A DNA stretch of 64,000 bases, taken from the NCBI GenBank assembly GCA_963736715.1, contig CAVTQA010000001.1:1-64000 (forward strand), in the 5' to 3' direction. This DNA is from AP-15 sp963736715 (GTDB lineage Bacteria > Pseudomonadota > Alphaproteobacteria > ATCC43930 > CGMCC-115725). The position numbers were made by a program, and so were the translations under genes. Shown here piece after piece: positions 50,928-60,363 of the stretch. The notes below the pieces were generated by a model. The model worked only from the letters and a program-made list of their open reading frames with translations. It ran no database searches and had not been told where the DNA came from. Within the stretch, counting starts at the first letter, position 1. Each line of letters begins with the position of its first letter.

Positions 50928-51983
50928 TTACCTCGCCCAACCGGCTCTGCGAACGCGTTCTGGGCTGTCGACTACTGGCACGCTGGACTGTTGAGCGAGT
51001 GCCTTGACTTCGAACGGTGTGGCAGCCCGCCCACCGACCTCCTCGAAAAAAAAACTTAAATACCGCTCAATCCGCTTCAGGAAGGCACGAAGATCCGCCT
51101 CGGTGCGCACATAAGGCGTGTTACCCGGCGCGAGCGAGGGACTGTGATAAGCAAAGCTAAACACACGGTGACCCTTGCGCAGCAAAGCGCGGGTCAGCCG
51201 ACGCTGCTCCTCGAATGAAATTCCTTCCGGTGTCAATGTGATGCGCTCGATTAGACCGAGCCGCGCCAGGATGCCCGGCACGTGCAGCGCCTTCAGGTGC
51301 TCGTTCATCGTCAAGGTATAAGCGACGTTTCCTGTGCCGGCGAGCAGGCCGGTGTACCCGATGGAGAGCGGGATCTCGAGCAGCTCCGGGTTCTTGCCAA
51401 ACCAGTAGGGGTTGGCGCGGCAATGCGTGAAATCGGGACCGAACTTGCAGGTCAGATTGGTGCCCGGAACAACGCTTATGTCGATTTCGTAGCCGAGCTC
51501 GGCGAGGATACCGGCAGTCGCTCGCCCGACGCCGTATCGGCCCGCTTTGTAAATGCGCGGGCGCACTCCGATATTGGTTTGGATACTGTGCGTCAGTCGG
51601 ATGAGCTTTTCCCGCTCGAGCTCGAATGGCAGGTTGCCGGGATAGGAGTTCTCATCATTGATCTGCTCGACTAGAGGCGGATTGTCCCAGGGCTGCAGGT
51701 GGGCGCCGATCTCGCAGGCGCCGGAGCGATGCAGATCGCGGACGAACTCGAACGCCTCGGGCGTGCTGCTGACCGGAAAATCGAGGACGAAGGTCGGCCG
51801 CACGCCGTATCTTTCGAAGATCCGTTGCGCACGATCCTGGTATTTGACCGAGGTAACACCCCTTGCCCGGCGCGGCCGGGCCGCCTCCCAGTCGAACTCT
51901 GCTTCGGTATCGACCACAACGACCAGCATCGGCCTCTGCTCGGCCGGCCAGTGGATCGTCCTCCAGGTATTAGGGTCGAGCAT
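50928..51983 (-). CDS. Polysaccharide deacetylase family protein (WalW-like)
   Basis: A 351-residue protein. It begins with MLVVVVDTEAEFDWEAARP, where the DTE motif takes the place of the metal-binding DD of classical NodB domains. GVRPTFVLDFPVSSTPEAFE and GACEIGAHLQPWDNPP (with the second His-containing motif) follow, then IYKAGRYGVGRATAGILAEL. No signal peptide is evident, so it would act in the cytoplasm. Proteins of this type occur in exopolysaccharide clusters, often with exosortase loci, where they may deacetylate sugar intermediates. It faces away from the adjacent glycosyltransferase gene, with a 267-base divergent region between. The C-terminal 30 residues are less conserved-looking. 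Confidence 0.82.
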   Translation of the reverse strand: MLDPNTWRTIHWPAEQRPMLVVVVDTEAEFDWEAARPRRARGVTSVKYQDRAQRIFERYGVRPTFVLDFPVSSTPEAFEFVRDLHRSGACEIGAHLQPWDNPPLVEQINDENSYPGNLPFELEREKLIRLTHSIQTNIGVRPRIYKAGRYGVGRATAGILAELGYEIDISVVPGTNLTCKFGPDFTHCRANPYWFGKNPELLEIPLSIGYTGLLAGTGNVAYTLTMNEHLKALHVPGILARLGLIERITLTPEGISFEEQRRLTRALLRKGHRVFSFAYHSPSLAPGNTPYVRTEADLRAFLKRIERYLSFFFEEVGGRAATPFEVKALAQQSSVPVVDSPERVRRAGWAR

Positions 51984-52250
51984 GCCTCAACAGTATGGTG
52001 CAACAGCTTGCGGCTCCTCGGACGGCGGTGGTTCCGGATCCGGGCGGCGCAAGCGGACGGCGGAACCGCCGAGCGTTTCGAAAAAAGCCACGCTGGTAAC
52101 TGAGCGATAACACTGCAGCCTCAACTATGCCACATACCGAGCCCTATCTCACGTGGCAAACTTGCTGCATGATACTTAAAAGAGTTAAATATTCCCGCCA
52201 CAGCAGCGAATTTATCAGGGTTTCGTGAGCCGCATCGCGGCCAAACTCGC

Positions 52251-53450
52251 ATGTCCGCCGCAAAGCTAATTCCGGAAGCGGTGAGCACCGCCCATTCCTC
52301 CCTGCTTTGCGAGCACGTCCTGCACGTCTTCCCGAGCTTTGGGATCGGCGGCGTACCGCTGCGCATGGTTCGCATAATAAATCATCTTGGCAACCAATTC
52401 CGTCACACGATCATCGCCTTGGACAACAACTTCGAGGCTGCGGCGGGGGTCTCCGACGATCTCGACGTTACGATGTTGCCGGTGCGGCGCGGCAAGCGGG
52501 GTGTACTGCACAATTTGGCGTCCGGCGCCCTGGCCCTCTACCGCCTGCGGCCGGATCTCTTGCTCACCTATAATTGGGGAGCGATCGAATGGGCGGCGGC
52601 CAGCCGCCTCTCGCGGGTTTCCCGGCATCTGCATCTGGAAGCCGGCTTCAGCCGAGCCGAAGCGGATTCGCAGATTCCGCGCCGGGTGCTGTTTCGGCGG
52701 TGGGCACTCGCCCGCTGCGCGATGATTGTGGTCCCGTCTAGCCATCTCGAGGATTTGGCTTGCCGCGTCTGGCGATTACCCCCGGAGCGTGTGGCTTATG
52801 TCCCGAACGGTGTCGATACGGCGCGCTTTTCTGCGCTGCGCCGTGGCGACGTGCCTGGCTTCACTCGGCGTCCCGGCGAATTGGTGATCGGCACAGTGGC
52901 TCCGCTGCGCCCGGAAAAGAACGTCGGACGGCTTCTCCGGGTGTTTGCGATGCTCGGCAACTCGGCTCCCTTGCGTCTCGTCGTCGCCGGCGACGGGACC
53001 GAGCGCCACTCGCTTGAACGGCTTACCGCCGAACTCGGTATCGCCGGCCGCGTCGTTTTCACCGGCCAAATTGCTCCCGAATCGGTTCTTGGCGCGTTTG
53101 ACATCTTTGCCCTGTCGTCGGATACAGAGCAGATGCCGAACGCATTGCTCGAGGCGATGGCGGCGAGCCGCGCGGTTGCTGCGGTCGATGTCGGAGACGT
53201 CAAGAATATCGTGTGCGAGGACAACCGAAGTTTCATTGTTGCACGCGATGATTCCGAAGCTTTCGCCAGCGCGATCATGCGTTTGCTCGGCAATCCTGTC
53301 GCGCGCACCGAGCTCGGTCGAAAAAATTGCGAACGCGTCACGGCCGAATTCTCACAGGAGCGGATGTTTACTGCCTATTCAGCTATTCTTGGATTGCCGG
53401 ATTATCAAAAAGAGCGCAATAACATGCGCCAACCCACGCCGTCCGAGTGA
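52251..53450 (+). CDS. Glycosyltransferase family 4
   Basis: A 399-residue protein with the GT-B plan. The N-terminal acceptor half starts VLHVFPSFGIGGVPLRMVRI, and the donor half contains VAYVPNGVDTARF, GTVAPLRPEKNVGRLLRVFA, GDGTERHSLERLTAELGI, VFTGQIAPESVLGAFDIFAL and the E-x7-E type motif SSDTEQMPNALLEAMAAS. It would transfer a nucleotide-activated sugar to a growing polysaccharide or lipid carrier. First gene of the rightward polysaccharide group. The start at ATG 52251 is plausible, but an upstream start cannot be excluded. Donor and acceptor are unknown. Confidence 0.9.
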   Translation: MSAAKLIPEAVSTAHSSLLCEHVLHVFPSFGIGGVPLRMVRIINHLGNQFRHTIIALDNNFEAAAGVSDDLDVTMLPVRRGKRGVLHNLASGALALYRLRPDLLLTYNWGAIEWAAASRLSRVSRHLHLEAGFSRAEADSQIPRRVLFRRWALARCAMIVVPSSHLEDLACRVWRLPPERVAYVPNGVDTARFSALRRGDVPGFTRRPGELVIGTVAPLRPEKNVGRLLRVFAMLGNSAPLRLVVAGDGTERHSLERLTAELGIAGRVVFTGQIAPESVLGAFDIFALSSDTEQMPNALLEAMAASRAVAAVDVGDVKNIVCEDNRSFIVARDDSEAFASAIMRLLGNPVARTELGRKNCERVTAEFSQERMFTAYSAILGLPDYQKERNNMRQPTPSE

Positions 53451-53568
53451 CTGGGTTTTCTTCTGAGGTCGGTCTTCCGCAGCGTTTGCGGCGTTTAACT
53501 CGGCAGCATTTCTGCTCGTCCCTGCGGCCGGCGCCGAGGCGCGACGGTAAACAGAGGCTTGGCTGACC

Positions 53569-54489
53569 GTGATACAGTTTATCGTGCCCGGAGAATTGCC
53601 GACTTTGTCAGTATTGAGATCGAGGTGCTTAGCAAATCCGGACGCCTTGCTGAAGATTGCGCAGGAAATCGGTCAGCCCTGTTGTTCCACCGGCGAATTA
53701 TCCGATCGGTTTAGCCTTATTCTGCACGACCTTCGAATGGGGGGCGTGTGGAAGCGTACGAACCGGGGTAGGCTCAAGCGGACAGAGGAGATGCTTTGTG
53801 CACACCTCCCCTCCGAATTGCACCGAGGGCTTACCTTCCTCGATGTCGGCGCGTCCGACGGTATCACGACAGTCGAGGCGGTTCGCGTGCTGCGCCGAGC
53901 GTTCGGCGAGGATGTACAAGCGTACCTCACGGACCTAAACCTCTGGCTGCTGCGGTATCATCGTGGACCGGTGGTCGAATATCGCGCTACGAATGGTGAG
54001 CCAATCATGGTGCGGCTCGGCCCTCTCGGCGTCCGGCTCTCAAAACAGCGCGACGAAACGGGATTGCGCGGCAACCCATTGGTTCGACTTTATCTGCGAT
54101 TGGACGAATTTCGTCGGTCTATGCATCTCGATGCGCGCATTTCGCTAGTACACCCTGTCGCCAGGGCCGAACCGGGCATTACCATCATGGAACTCGACTG
54201 TCTGGTCTGGAATGAACAGCTGCGGGACCGCATCGACGCAGTTCGCGCGAGCAATGTATTGAACCTCGGCTATTTCAGTGTGCCGCAAATTTGCGATGCG
54301 CTCGGATGCCTGCATGGCTATTTGCGGAAGGGCGGTTGTCTCGTCGTTTCAAAGGCGAATGGCCCGCAGACCGGTGAAGAGGAAAGCGGTTCCGTTTGGC
54401 GCAAGGAGGATTGTCGTTTTCGATGGTTACAGGACTTCGGTTCTGGTTCTGAAATACGATCGGTTATTGATGGCTGGTCAGGCGGCTGA
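53569..54489 (+). CDS. Class I SAM-dependent methyltransferase-like protein
   Basis: A 306-residue protein. LTFLDVGASDGITTVEAVRV matches motif I of SAM methyltransferases, AYLTDLNLWLL can be motif II, and NVLNLGYFS with LGCLHGYLRKGGCLVVSKAN the later motifs. The N-terminal 90 residues are a helical cap. No close family comes to mind. It lies between a glycosyltransferase and an asparagine-synthase-like gene, so it probably methylates a sugar or an amino group of a polysaccharide precursor; that is inference. Its 3' end overlaps the next gene by about 20 bases. Confidence 0.75.
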   Translation: MIQFIVPGELPTLSVLRSRCLANPDALLKIAQEIGQPCCSTGELSDRFSLILHDLRMGGVWKRTNRGRLKRTEEMLCAHLPSELHRGLTFLDVGASDGITTVEAVRVLRRAFGEDVQAYLTDLNLWLLRYHRGPVVEYRATNGEPIMVRLGPLGVRLSKQRDETGLRGNPLVRLYLRLDEFRRSMHLDARISLVHPVARAEPGITIMELDCLVWNEQLRDRIDAVRASNVLNLGYFSVPQICDALGCLHGYLRKGGCLVVSKANGPQTGEEESGSVWRKEDCRFRWLQDFGSGSEIRSVIDGWSGG

Positions 54490-56221
54490 CGGTTCGGCAA
54501 TTAACGCTGCCGCGAGCCTCTCCGAAGTTGGCGACGGCTTACCGCTGAGCGGGGGTTTTTTTCTTCTGTGCACGAAGCCGGGCGAGGATAAGACACGGGA
54601 GACTCGCCTGCTGCAGCAGGCCTTTTCCGAACTCGGTTTTAGCTCTCCTGTAATCGTTTCCACCGAGACTTGCATCGTCGCCGCTTACCCCGCCTTTCAG
54701 AGCAGGTCGGTCGGCGTGAAGCGCTACCCCAACGGGGATTTCATCTTTGTCTGCGGCACCTGCCTTTCTGAGCGAGGGGTGGGCGTCGCCGCCGCGGCAT
54801 GCCTATCCGAGGCTGTCGAAGAATCGCCGCCCCGGGAAGACGAGTTGATGGGCCATTATGCTATCGTCTTCCAGAAGAACGGCGATACGAGAATAAAACT
54901 CGACCGGTTCGGCGGCTATCACCTCTTCTATAATCTCGATGCCGGGATTGTGTCGTCATCGTTTTACGCTATCTGCTCGGCGCTTGACCGGCTGACCCTC
55001 TCCCAGCAGAGCGCGTGCGAGTACGTGTTCAATGGCGTCGTTTCCGGTGACGCGACGCTGTTCAGCGAAGTGGCGCTTTCTCCAATCCAAGCCACGATAG
55101 TTGCTGGTTCTGCCGGGCTGGAGGTGCTTCGCCCGAAGCTCCGGGTCAGCCGAACATACAATTCGCAGGAGCGTAATGCGTCACTCGATGAAAGTATCGG
55201 CCTGCTCGATCGCTATTTTGCCGCGGCCGTTCGCAGTTTTGGTGATCGGGTAAACTGCGCTCTTTCCGGCGGCTACGATTCGCGCCTGATCCTTGCCTTC
55301 CTGCGCCGTCACGGCGCCAAGCCCCGCGTCTATGTTTACGGCAGCAGGCCGGAGAAGGACGTGCGGTTTGCTCTTGAGATCGCTCGGCGCGAGAACTTCG
55401 CCTTGGATGTGATTGACAAGAGCGAGCGGCCGATCATCCCGCCCGCCGCCTTCGCCGAAACCGCGCGGCGAAACTTTCTCGCGGTCGACGGGTACGGCTA
55501 TGGTGGCATTTTTCACAACGGAGCGGAAATCGGGGAGTCGGCGCGGCGAGTGCACGGCAATGCGATCGCGTTCAACGGCGGGGGTGGTGAAATCTTTCGC
55601 AACTTCTTCTATCTTCCCGATCGGGCGTACACGATTCGCGAGATATTGTGGAGTTTCTACAGCCGGTTCGACCCGGCCGCGTGCACTGCGGTTTTCGACA
55701 GCACCAGCTATTATGACGGGCTCGAAAAGAAGGTGATGAACCTATTGGGTAGTGACGAACGCTTGCTGCAGAGACCGACTGTCGAATGGCTTTATCACAG
55801 CTTTCGCTGCCGTGCCTGGGACGGGAAAGTTGACAGCATCGCCAGTCGCTACGGTTGCACCGCGATGCCCTATCTCGAACGGACGATAACCGAGCATGCG
55901 AGCGGACTGCGCTTGGCGTGGAAGAATCACGGCGCGTACGAGGCCGAACTGATCCGGCGTATAGACCGCCGGCTCGCGAGTTACCCCTCTATCTATGGCC
56001 ATGATTTCAGCGGGCCGCCGCCGCCGTCGCGGCGGTTCGCCGATTACGCGACCTACCTGCGCCCGCCCTGGCTACGCCGTTTCGCTTATCGGCTCAGGCA
56101 TGTTCGTCGCGCGCCGGCCGATTGGCCAGGTTATCTCGCGTGTCCCTATCGCGAAGCAGTACTTCCCGGTGGAGTCGACGATTTTGGGCCGATTGTTTCG
56201 GCTGAACCGGGTTCGGGATGA
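54470..56221 (+). CDS. Asparagine-synthase-like protein without N-terminal Cys
   Basis: About 583 residues. The C-terminal half has the asparagine synthase PP-loop SGGYDS (266-271) in NCALSGGYDSRLILAF, followed by AFNGGGGEIFRNFFYLPDRA, the usual GxGGDE-type loop. The N-terminal part keeps the beta-rich layout of the glutaminase domain (GHYAIVFQKNGDTRIKLDRF, FGGYHLFYNLD), but the protein starts MAGQAADGS and lacks the MCGI start with catalytic Cys2. It therefore probably uses free ammonia or another amine, or activates a carboxylate for a different transfer. I chose ATG 54470; a longer frame upstream overlaps the methyltransferase gene. Neighbour of a complete AsnB-type gene. Confidence 0.82.
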   Translation: MAGQAADGSAINAAASLSEVGDGLPLSGGFFLLCTKPGEDKTRETRLLQQAFSELGFSSPVIVSTETCIVAAYPAFQSRSVGVKRYPNGDFIFVCGTCLSERGVGVAAAACLSEAVEESPPREDELMGHYAIVFQKNGDTRIKLDRFGGYHLFYNLDAGIVSSSFYAICSALDRLTLSQQSACEYVFNGVVSGDATLFSEVALSPIQATIVAGSAGLEVLRPKLRVSRTYNSQERNASLDESIGLLDRYFAAAVRSFGDRVNCALSGGYDSRLILAFLRRHGAKPRVYVYGSRPEKDVRFALEIARRENFALDVIDKSERPIIPPAAFAETARRNFLAVDGYGYGGIFHNGAEIGESARRVHGNAIAFNGGGGEIFRNFFYLPDRAYTIREILWSFYSRFDPAACTAVFDSTSYYDGLEKKVMNLLGSDERLLQRPTVEWLYHSFRCRAWDGKVDSIASRYGCTAMPYLERTITEHASGLRLAWKNHGAYEAELIRRIDRRLASYPSIYGHDFSGPPPPSRRFADYATYLRPPWLRRFAYRLRHVRRAPADWPGYLACPYREAVLPGGVDDFGPIVSAEPGSG

Positions 56222-56314
56222 CGAGCAATTCGCGCGGATTCTTTCGCTAGAATATGCGCTGGGCAGGTTGGGCTCTCGCGTTAAGGTCGACTTCTGAGGA
56301 TCGAGCGTGGACGC

Positions 56315-58255
56315 ATGTGCGGCATAGCAGGCATCTTCGATTACCGCAGGCCCGGCGATGTCGACCGTGTCCTATTGCGCCGGATGACCGACATCCTCGG
56401 TCATCGGGGGCCCGACGGCGACGGCTTCTATTACGCTCCGGGGATCGGGCTCGGTCACCGCCGGCTCGCAATCGTCGATCTCGCGACCGGCGATCAACCG
56501 CTGTTCAACGAGAACGGCACCGTGTGCGTCGTTTTCAATGGCGAGATCTATAATTTTCAGCCGCTGATGGCGCAGTTGGGGGCTCTCGGGCACGTCTTCC
56601 GGACACGGTCCGACACCGAGGTCATAGTTCACGCCTGGGAGGAATGGGGGCAGGCTTGTGTCGATCATTTTAACGGTATGTTCGCCTTTGCCCTGTGGGA
56701 CGCCAACTGCGACGCCCTGTTTCTCGCGCGTGACCGGCTCGGCGAGAAGCCGCTTTATTACAGTTTTCTCGGTGACGGTCGGCTGCTGTTTGCCTCGGAA
56801 TTAAAATCCTTGCTGCTGAGCCCGGCCATCGACCGGCGCCTCGACCCGCAAGCGATCGAAGAGTTTTTCGCCTACGGCTACATCCCCGATCCGCGGTCGA
56901 TCTATCACAATGTGCGCAAACTCGCGCCCGCGCATCACCTTCTCGTGCGACGCGGCGAGCCGGCACCCGAGCCGCGCTGCTACTGGGACGTGCGCTTTGT
57001 CGACGGCGGCTCCGCTCGAAAGGAAGAGGCTGAGGAAGAGCTGATCGCGCGGCTGCGTGAATCGGTCCGGATGCGCATGATCGCGGATGTGCCACTCGGC
57101 GCTTTTCTCTCCGGCGGCGTGGATTCGAGCGGCATCGTCGCAATGATGGCGGGGCTGAAGCCTGAGCCTGTGAGCACCTTCTCGATAGCGTTCGGCGCAA
57201 AGGGCTGGGACGAATCCGTCTATGCCGGCGAGATCGCCAAGCGCTATCAGACCGATCATCACGTCAGGGAGGTCGACCCGAACTCCTTCGATACTCTCGA
57301 TCGCCTGGCGACGATTTATGACGAGCCGTTCGGCGACAGCTCGGCGATGCCGACCTTCCGGGTCTGCGCGATGGCGCGCGAGAACGTCACGGTGGCTTTG
57401 TCGGGTGACGGCGGCGACGAGGTCTTCGCGGGATACCGGCGTTATCGCTGGCATTGTTTGGAAGAGCGAGTGCGGCGGGCGCTGCCGAGCTCGTTGCGTC
57501 GGCCGGTGTTCGGCCTGTTGGGCGCGCTGTACCCAAAGTTCGATTGGGCGCCACGCCCGCTGCGCGCCAAGGCTGTTTTGGGGGAGCTGGCGCACGGGGC
57601 GATCGAAGCCTATTTTTCCTCCGTGTCGGTCTGCAGTGACGAGCTGCGGCGCCGAATCTTCAGCCCGCGCCTCGCGCGGGAGCTGCAAAGCTATAATGCC
57701 GTTGAGGTCTTGCGGTCGCATATGAGGCGGTGCGAGAGCGAGGACCCGCTCTCGCAAGTGCAATACGCCGATATCAAAACTTACCTTCCTGGCGACATAC
57801 TGACCAAAGTCGATCGCGCGAGCATGGCGAGTTCGCTCGAAGTGCGGGTTCCGCTGCTCGATCACACTCTGGTCGAGTGGGCCGCCGGGCTGCCCTCGCA
57901 GCTCAAGCTGCACGGCAGGGAGGGAAAGCACGTCTTCAAGGCGGCACTCGAACCGCATGTCTCGAAGGAAATCCTTTACCGTCCAAAGCAGGGGTTTTCG
58001 GTGCCGCTTGCCGCATGGTTCCGCGGCCCGCTGCGCCGGCGCCTGCGCGACGCGTTGCTTGGACCGGTGCTGCGGGAATCGGGCTTGTTCGAGACCGGCG
58101 CGATCGCCACCCTGCTCGACCAGCACCAGTCGGGCGAACGCGACCACAGCGCCCCTCTGTGGATGTTGTCGATGATGGAGTCGTTTCTGCGGCAGGTGGA
58201 GGGCGGCGGCCGCCCCGCCGAACCGGCGCCGGAGACCGCCCACACGATGGCCTGA
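56315..58255 (+). CDS. asnB: AsnB-type glutamine amidotransferase, possibly exosortase-system associated
   Basis: A 646-residue protein. It starts MCGIAGIFDYRRPGDVD, with Cys2 as the glutaminase nucleophile. The class II glutaminase domain includes HRGPDGDGFYY, GLGHRRLAIVDLATGDQPLF and VVFNGEIYNF. The synthetase domain has the PP-loop LSGGVDSSG (about 266) and SGDGGDEVFAGYRRY. It moves amide nitrogen from glutamine onto a carboxylate; asparagine synthesis is the archetype. The overall sequence resembles the amidotransferase of XrtA/PEP-CTERM exopolysaccharide clusters, as I recall, and the neighbouring deacetylase and glycosyltransferase fit this. The exosortase itself is not in the window. 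tRNA-Arg follows 48 bases downstream. Confidence 0.9.
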   Translation: MCGIAGIFDYRRPGDVDRVLLRRMTDILGHRGPDGDGFYYAPGIGLGHRRLAIVDLATGDQPLFNENGTVCVVFNGEIYNFQPLMAQLGALGHVFRTRSDTEVIVHAWEEWGQACVDHFNGMFAFALWDANCDALFLARDRLGEKPLYYSFLGDGRLLFASELKSLLLSPAIDRRLDPQAIEEFFAYGYIPDPRSIYHNVRKLAPAHHLLVRRGEPAPEPRCYWDVRFVDGGSARKEEAEEELIARLRESVRMRMIADVPLGAFLSGGVDSSGIVAMMAGLKPEPVSTFSIAFGAKGWDESVYAGEIAKRYQTDHHVREVDPNSFDTLDRLATIYDEPFGDSSAMPTFRVCAMARENVTVALSGDGGDEVFAGYRRYRWHCLEERVRRALPSSLRRPVFGLLGALYPKFDWAPRPLRAKAVLGELAHGAIEAYFSSVSVCSDELRRRIFSPRLARELQSYNAVEVLRSHMRRCESEDPLSQVQYADIKTYLPGDILTKVDRASMASSLEVRVPLLDHTLVEWAAGLPSQLKLHGREGKHVFKAALEPHVSKEILYRPKQGFSVPLAAWFRGPLRRRLRDALLGPVLRESGLFETGAIATLLDQHQSGERDHSAPLWMLSMMESFLRQVEGGGRPAEPAPETAHTMA

Positions 58256-58303
58256 AACCGTCCGGCTGGCGCAAGCCGCCCCACCGGAGTATTTTGCTTC
58301 GCG

Positions 58304-58380
58304 GTCCCCGTAGCTCAGGCGGATAGAGCAACAGTTTCCTAAACTGTGGGTCGCAGGTTCGAGTCCTGCCGGGGACGCCA
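58304..58380 (+). tRNA. tRNA-Arg (CCU)
   Basis: Acceptor GTCCCCG with CGGGGAC, D arm GCTCAGGCGGATAGAGC, anticodon stem ACAGT/ACTGT around loop TTCCTAA (anticodon CCU), T arm GCAGGTTCGAGTCCTGC, and an encoded CCA end. tRNA 3' ends are common integration sites, but I see no integrase here. Confidence 0.95.
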
Positions 58381-58589
58381 GACTGCGGAATTATTTAGCT
58401 GTCTCGCTGCGGCAGGCGATGAGCTCGCACAAGGGCAGGCGCCGCGCGGCTCTGATCGGGGGCTGACCGGCGCTATTTTTCGTTCACGAATCGGAAATTT
58501 GATCCGCTTTTTGCCGGTTGATTTACCGATGTTTAAACAGTCCGGCGCAATTTACGGGCGATTACTTATCTCACCCGAGGAGAATCCGC

Positions 58590-58751
58590 TTGCGCACCAT
58601 TCTTTTCAATCTGATCCGGGACGAGTCCGGGGTTACAGCCATTGAATATGCCTTGATCGCCGCATTGATCGCAGTCGCCGCAATCGCTGCCTTCACCCTC
58701 GTCGGCACCAATCTCAGCACAACGTTCAGCACGATCGCCGCCAAGCTCTGA
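58590..58751 (+). CDS. Flp/Fap-type IVb pilin subunit
   Basis: A 53-residue prepilin: MRTILFNLIRDESGVTAIEY followed by ALIAALIAVAAIAAFTLVG and a short Ser/Thr tail. The ESGVTAIEY segment is the prepilin peptidase site with Glu five residues after the cleavage point, and the hydrophobic stretch is the pilin helix. Tad pili built of such subunits serve adhesion. I chose the TTG at 58590 because GAGGAG lies eight bases upstream and the length is normal for Flp; the frame is open further upstream. The TadG-like protein at the window end belongs to the same machinery. Confidence 0.88.
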   Translation: MRTILFNLIRDESGVTAIEYALIAALIAVAAIAAFTLVGTNLSTTFSTIAAKL

Positions 58752-58871
58752 AAAAAAGCGCTCGATGGCCTGCACGCGCCGTCGAGCGTCACCAATCTGC
58801 GATATCAGCCGGCATCCTCCCGCGCATTTCGTAGCGGCGTGGCGGCCGCCGCCCGCTGCAAACAGCGCCGC

Positions 58872-60363
58872 ATGCGGTTTCTCTCACCCCGATCGGCCGA
58901 AATCGGGCTGGCGGTACTCCTTGCACTGGCAATTCTGCTGCGGCTACAGCCAATCCTGGTCGAGCCCAGCGCGGTATGGCCGGACGAGATTTTTCAAACC
59001 TCCGAGCCGGCCCACCGCCTCGTCTTCGGCAGTGGCCTGGTGGCGTGGGAATTCCAGCTCGGCGTGCGATCCTGGATGCTGCCCGGAGTCATTGCCGGGC
59101 TGATGGAGCTGTCGCGGATCTTCGGCGACGGCCCCGCTTATTACTTGCCGGTGATCGCTGTCGCGTTTGCAATGTTGGCCGCCGCACCGGTGGTGTGCGC
59201 CTTCCTGTGGTGCCGGCCGCTGTTCGGGGTCGGGGGCGCGCTTCTGGCGGGGCTCGCTGTCGCGGTCGCCGCCGAGCCGGTCTATTTCGGCGCCCGTACC
59301 CTCTCCGAAACGGTCGCGGGCCATCTGCTGGTCGTCGCGGTCTGGGCACTGGAGCCGGGTTATCTAGGTGGTCTCCCGGCGCCGGCTGTTCACTGGCGGG
59401 GCCTTGCTCGGCCTCGTCTTGGTGACCCGCGTTCAGCTTGCCCCCGCAATAGCCGTCGCGATGCTGTGGACGAATTGGCGGGCCGCCCGCGGACGGCTCG
59501 CCGCGACCCTCGCCGGAGTGGCCATTATTCTCGCCGCCGCGGGGCTGCTCGATACCCTGACCCTCGGCTATCCCTTTGCCTCGGTATGGCGTTACGTCTT
59601 TTATAATGTCTTTTACGGGGTGAGCTCGACCTTCGGGGTCGAGCCCTGGCCGTATTATCTTCTCGGCGAGCTCGGCGTGTGGGGCGGCGCGGGCGCGACG
59701 ATGCTGCTGCTGATGGCGATCGGGGCCTGGCGGCTGCCGTTGCTGCTGGCGGTGGCGATCGTCATCCTCGCGGTCCACTCGGGGATCGCCCACAAGGAAT
59801 ATCGCTTCATCTACCCGGCGATTGTGCCATTGACCGTGCTCGCCGGGGTCGGGCTCGCCCAGATGGCGAGCTGGGGACGGGAGTGGCTGATCGGCCGCAG
59901 CATGCCGGTAAACACTGCCGCCGCCACCAGCGCCGCTTTGGCCCTGGCCTGGTGGGGCCTGGCGTCGCTCCAGGTGTGGAACGGTGCAACCCTTACCGCT
60001 TACCGCCATCGGATGCACGACAATCTGGCCGCCGCGTCCTTTGTCGCGCACGGGCCGGCGCCGTGCGGGGTCGGCCTTTACGGGCTCGGGGATGATTGGA
60101 AGGTTTACGGCGGATACACCCATTTCCACCGGGCGGCGCCGATGTACTGGCCAAGGGACGAAGTTACGCTTGCCGCGGAGGCAGGCGCTTTCAATGCGCT
60201 TCTCTATACAAAACCGCCTCCAGCCTCGCTCGGCTTTGCGACCGTGCACTGCATCGGCGAGGTCTGCATCGCGCAGCGCGCCGGCGGTTGCCGAACGGTT
60301 CCGATGAGCCCCCTTCCTTTGCCCGATCCGCTGGTCGAGCTGGCGGGCCGCCAGCTCGAATGA
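58872..60363 (+). pseudogene. GT22 (Alg9-like) mannosyltransferase, split by a frameshift
   Basis: The first part (58872 to about 59366) reads MRFLSPRSAEIGLAVLLALA and then AVWPDEIFQTSEPAHRLVFG, the acidic motif of GT22 enzymes, with several transmembrane helices. At about 59364-59368 the frame breaks. The second part, open from GTG 59368, runs GGALLGLVLVTRVQLAPAIA and on to the HKEYRFIYPAIVPLTVL motif characteristic of the family, ending at 60363. Together they give about 496 residues, the expected size. Such polytopic enzymes use polyprenyl-phosphate sugars at the membrane. Whether this is a real pseudogene, two coupled pieces, or a sequencing error cannot be decided here. It overlaps the next gene (ATGA). 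Confidence 0.78.

Noticed and set aside
50676..51059. A 127-codon open frame on the plus strand opposite the end of the deacetylase gene
   Set aside because: It ends inside the real minus-strand gene and has no recognisable family as a whole; only a faint DoxX-like piece was noted.
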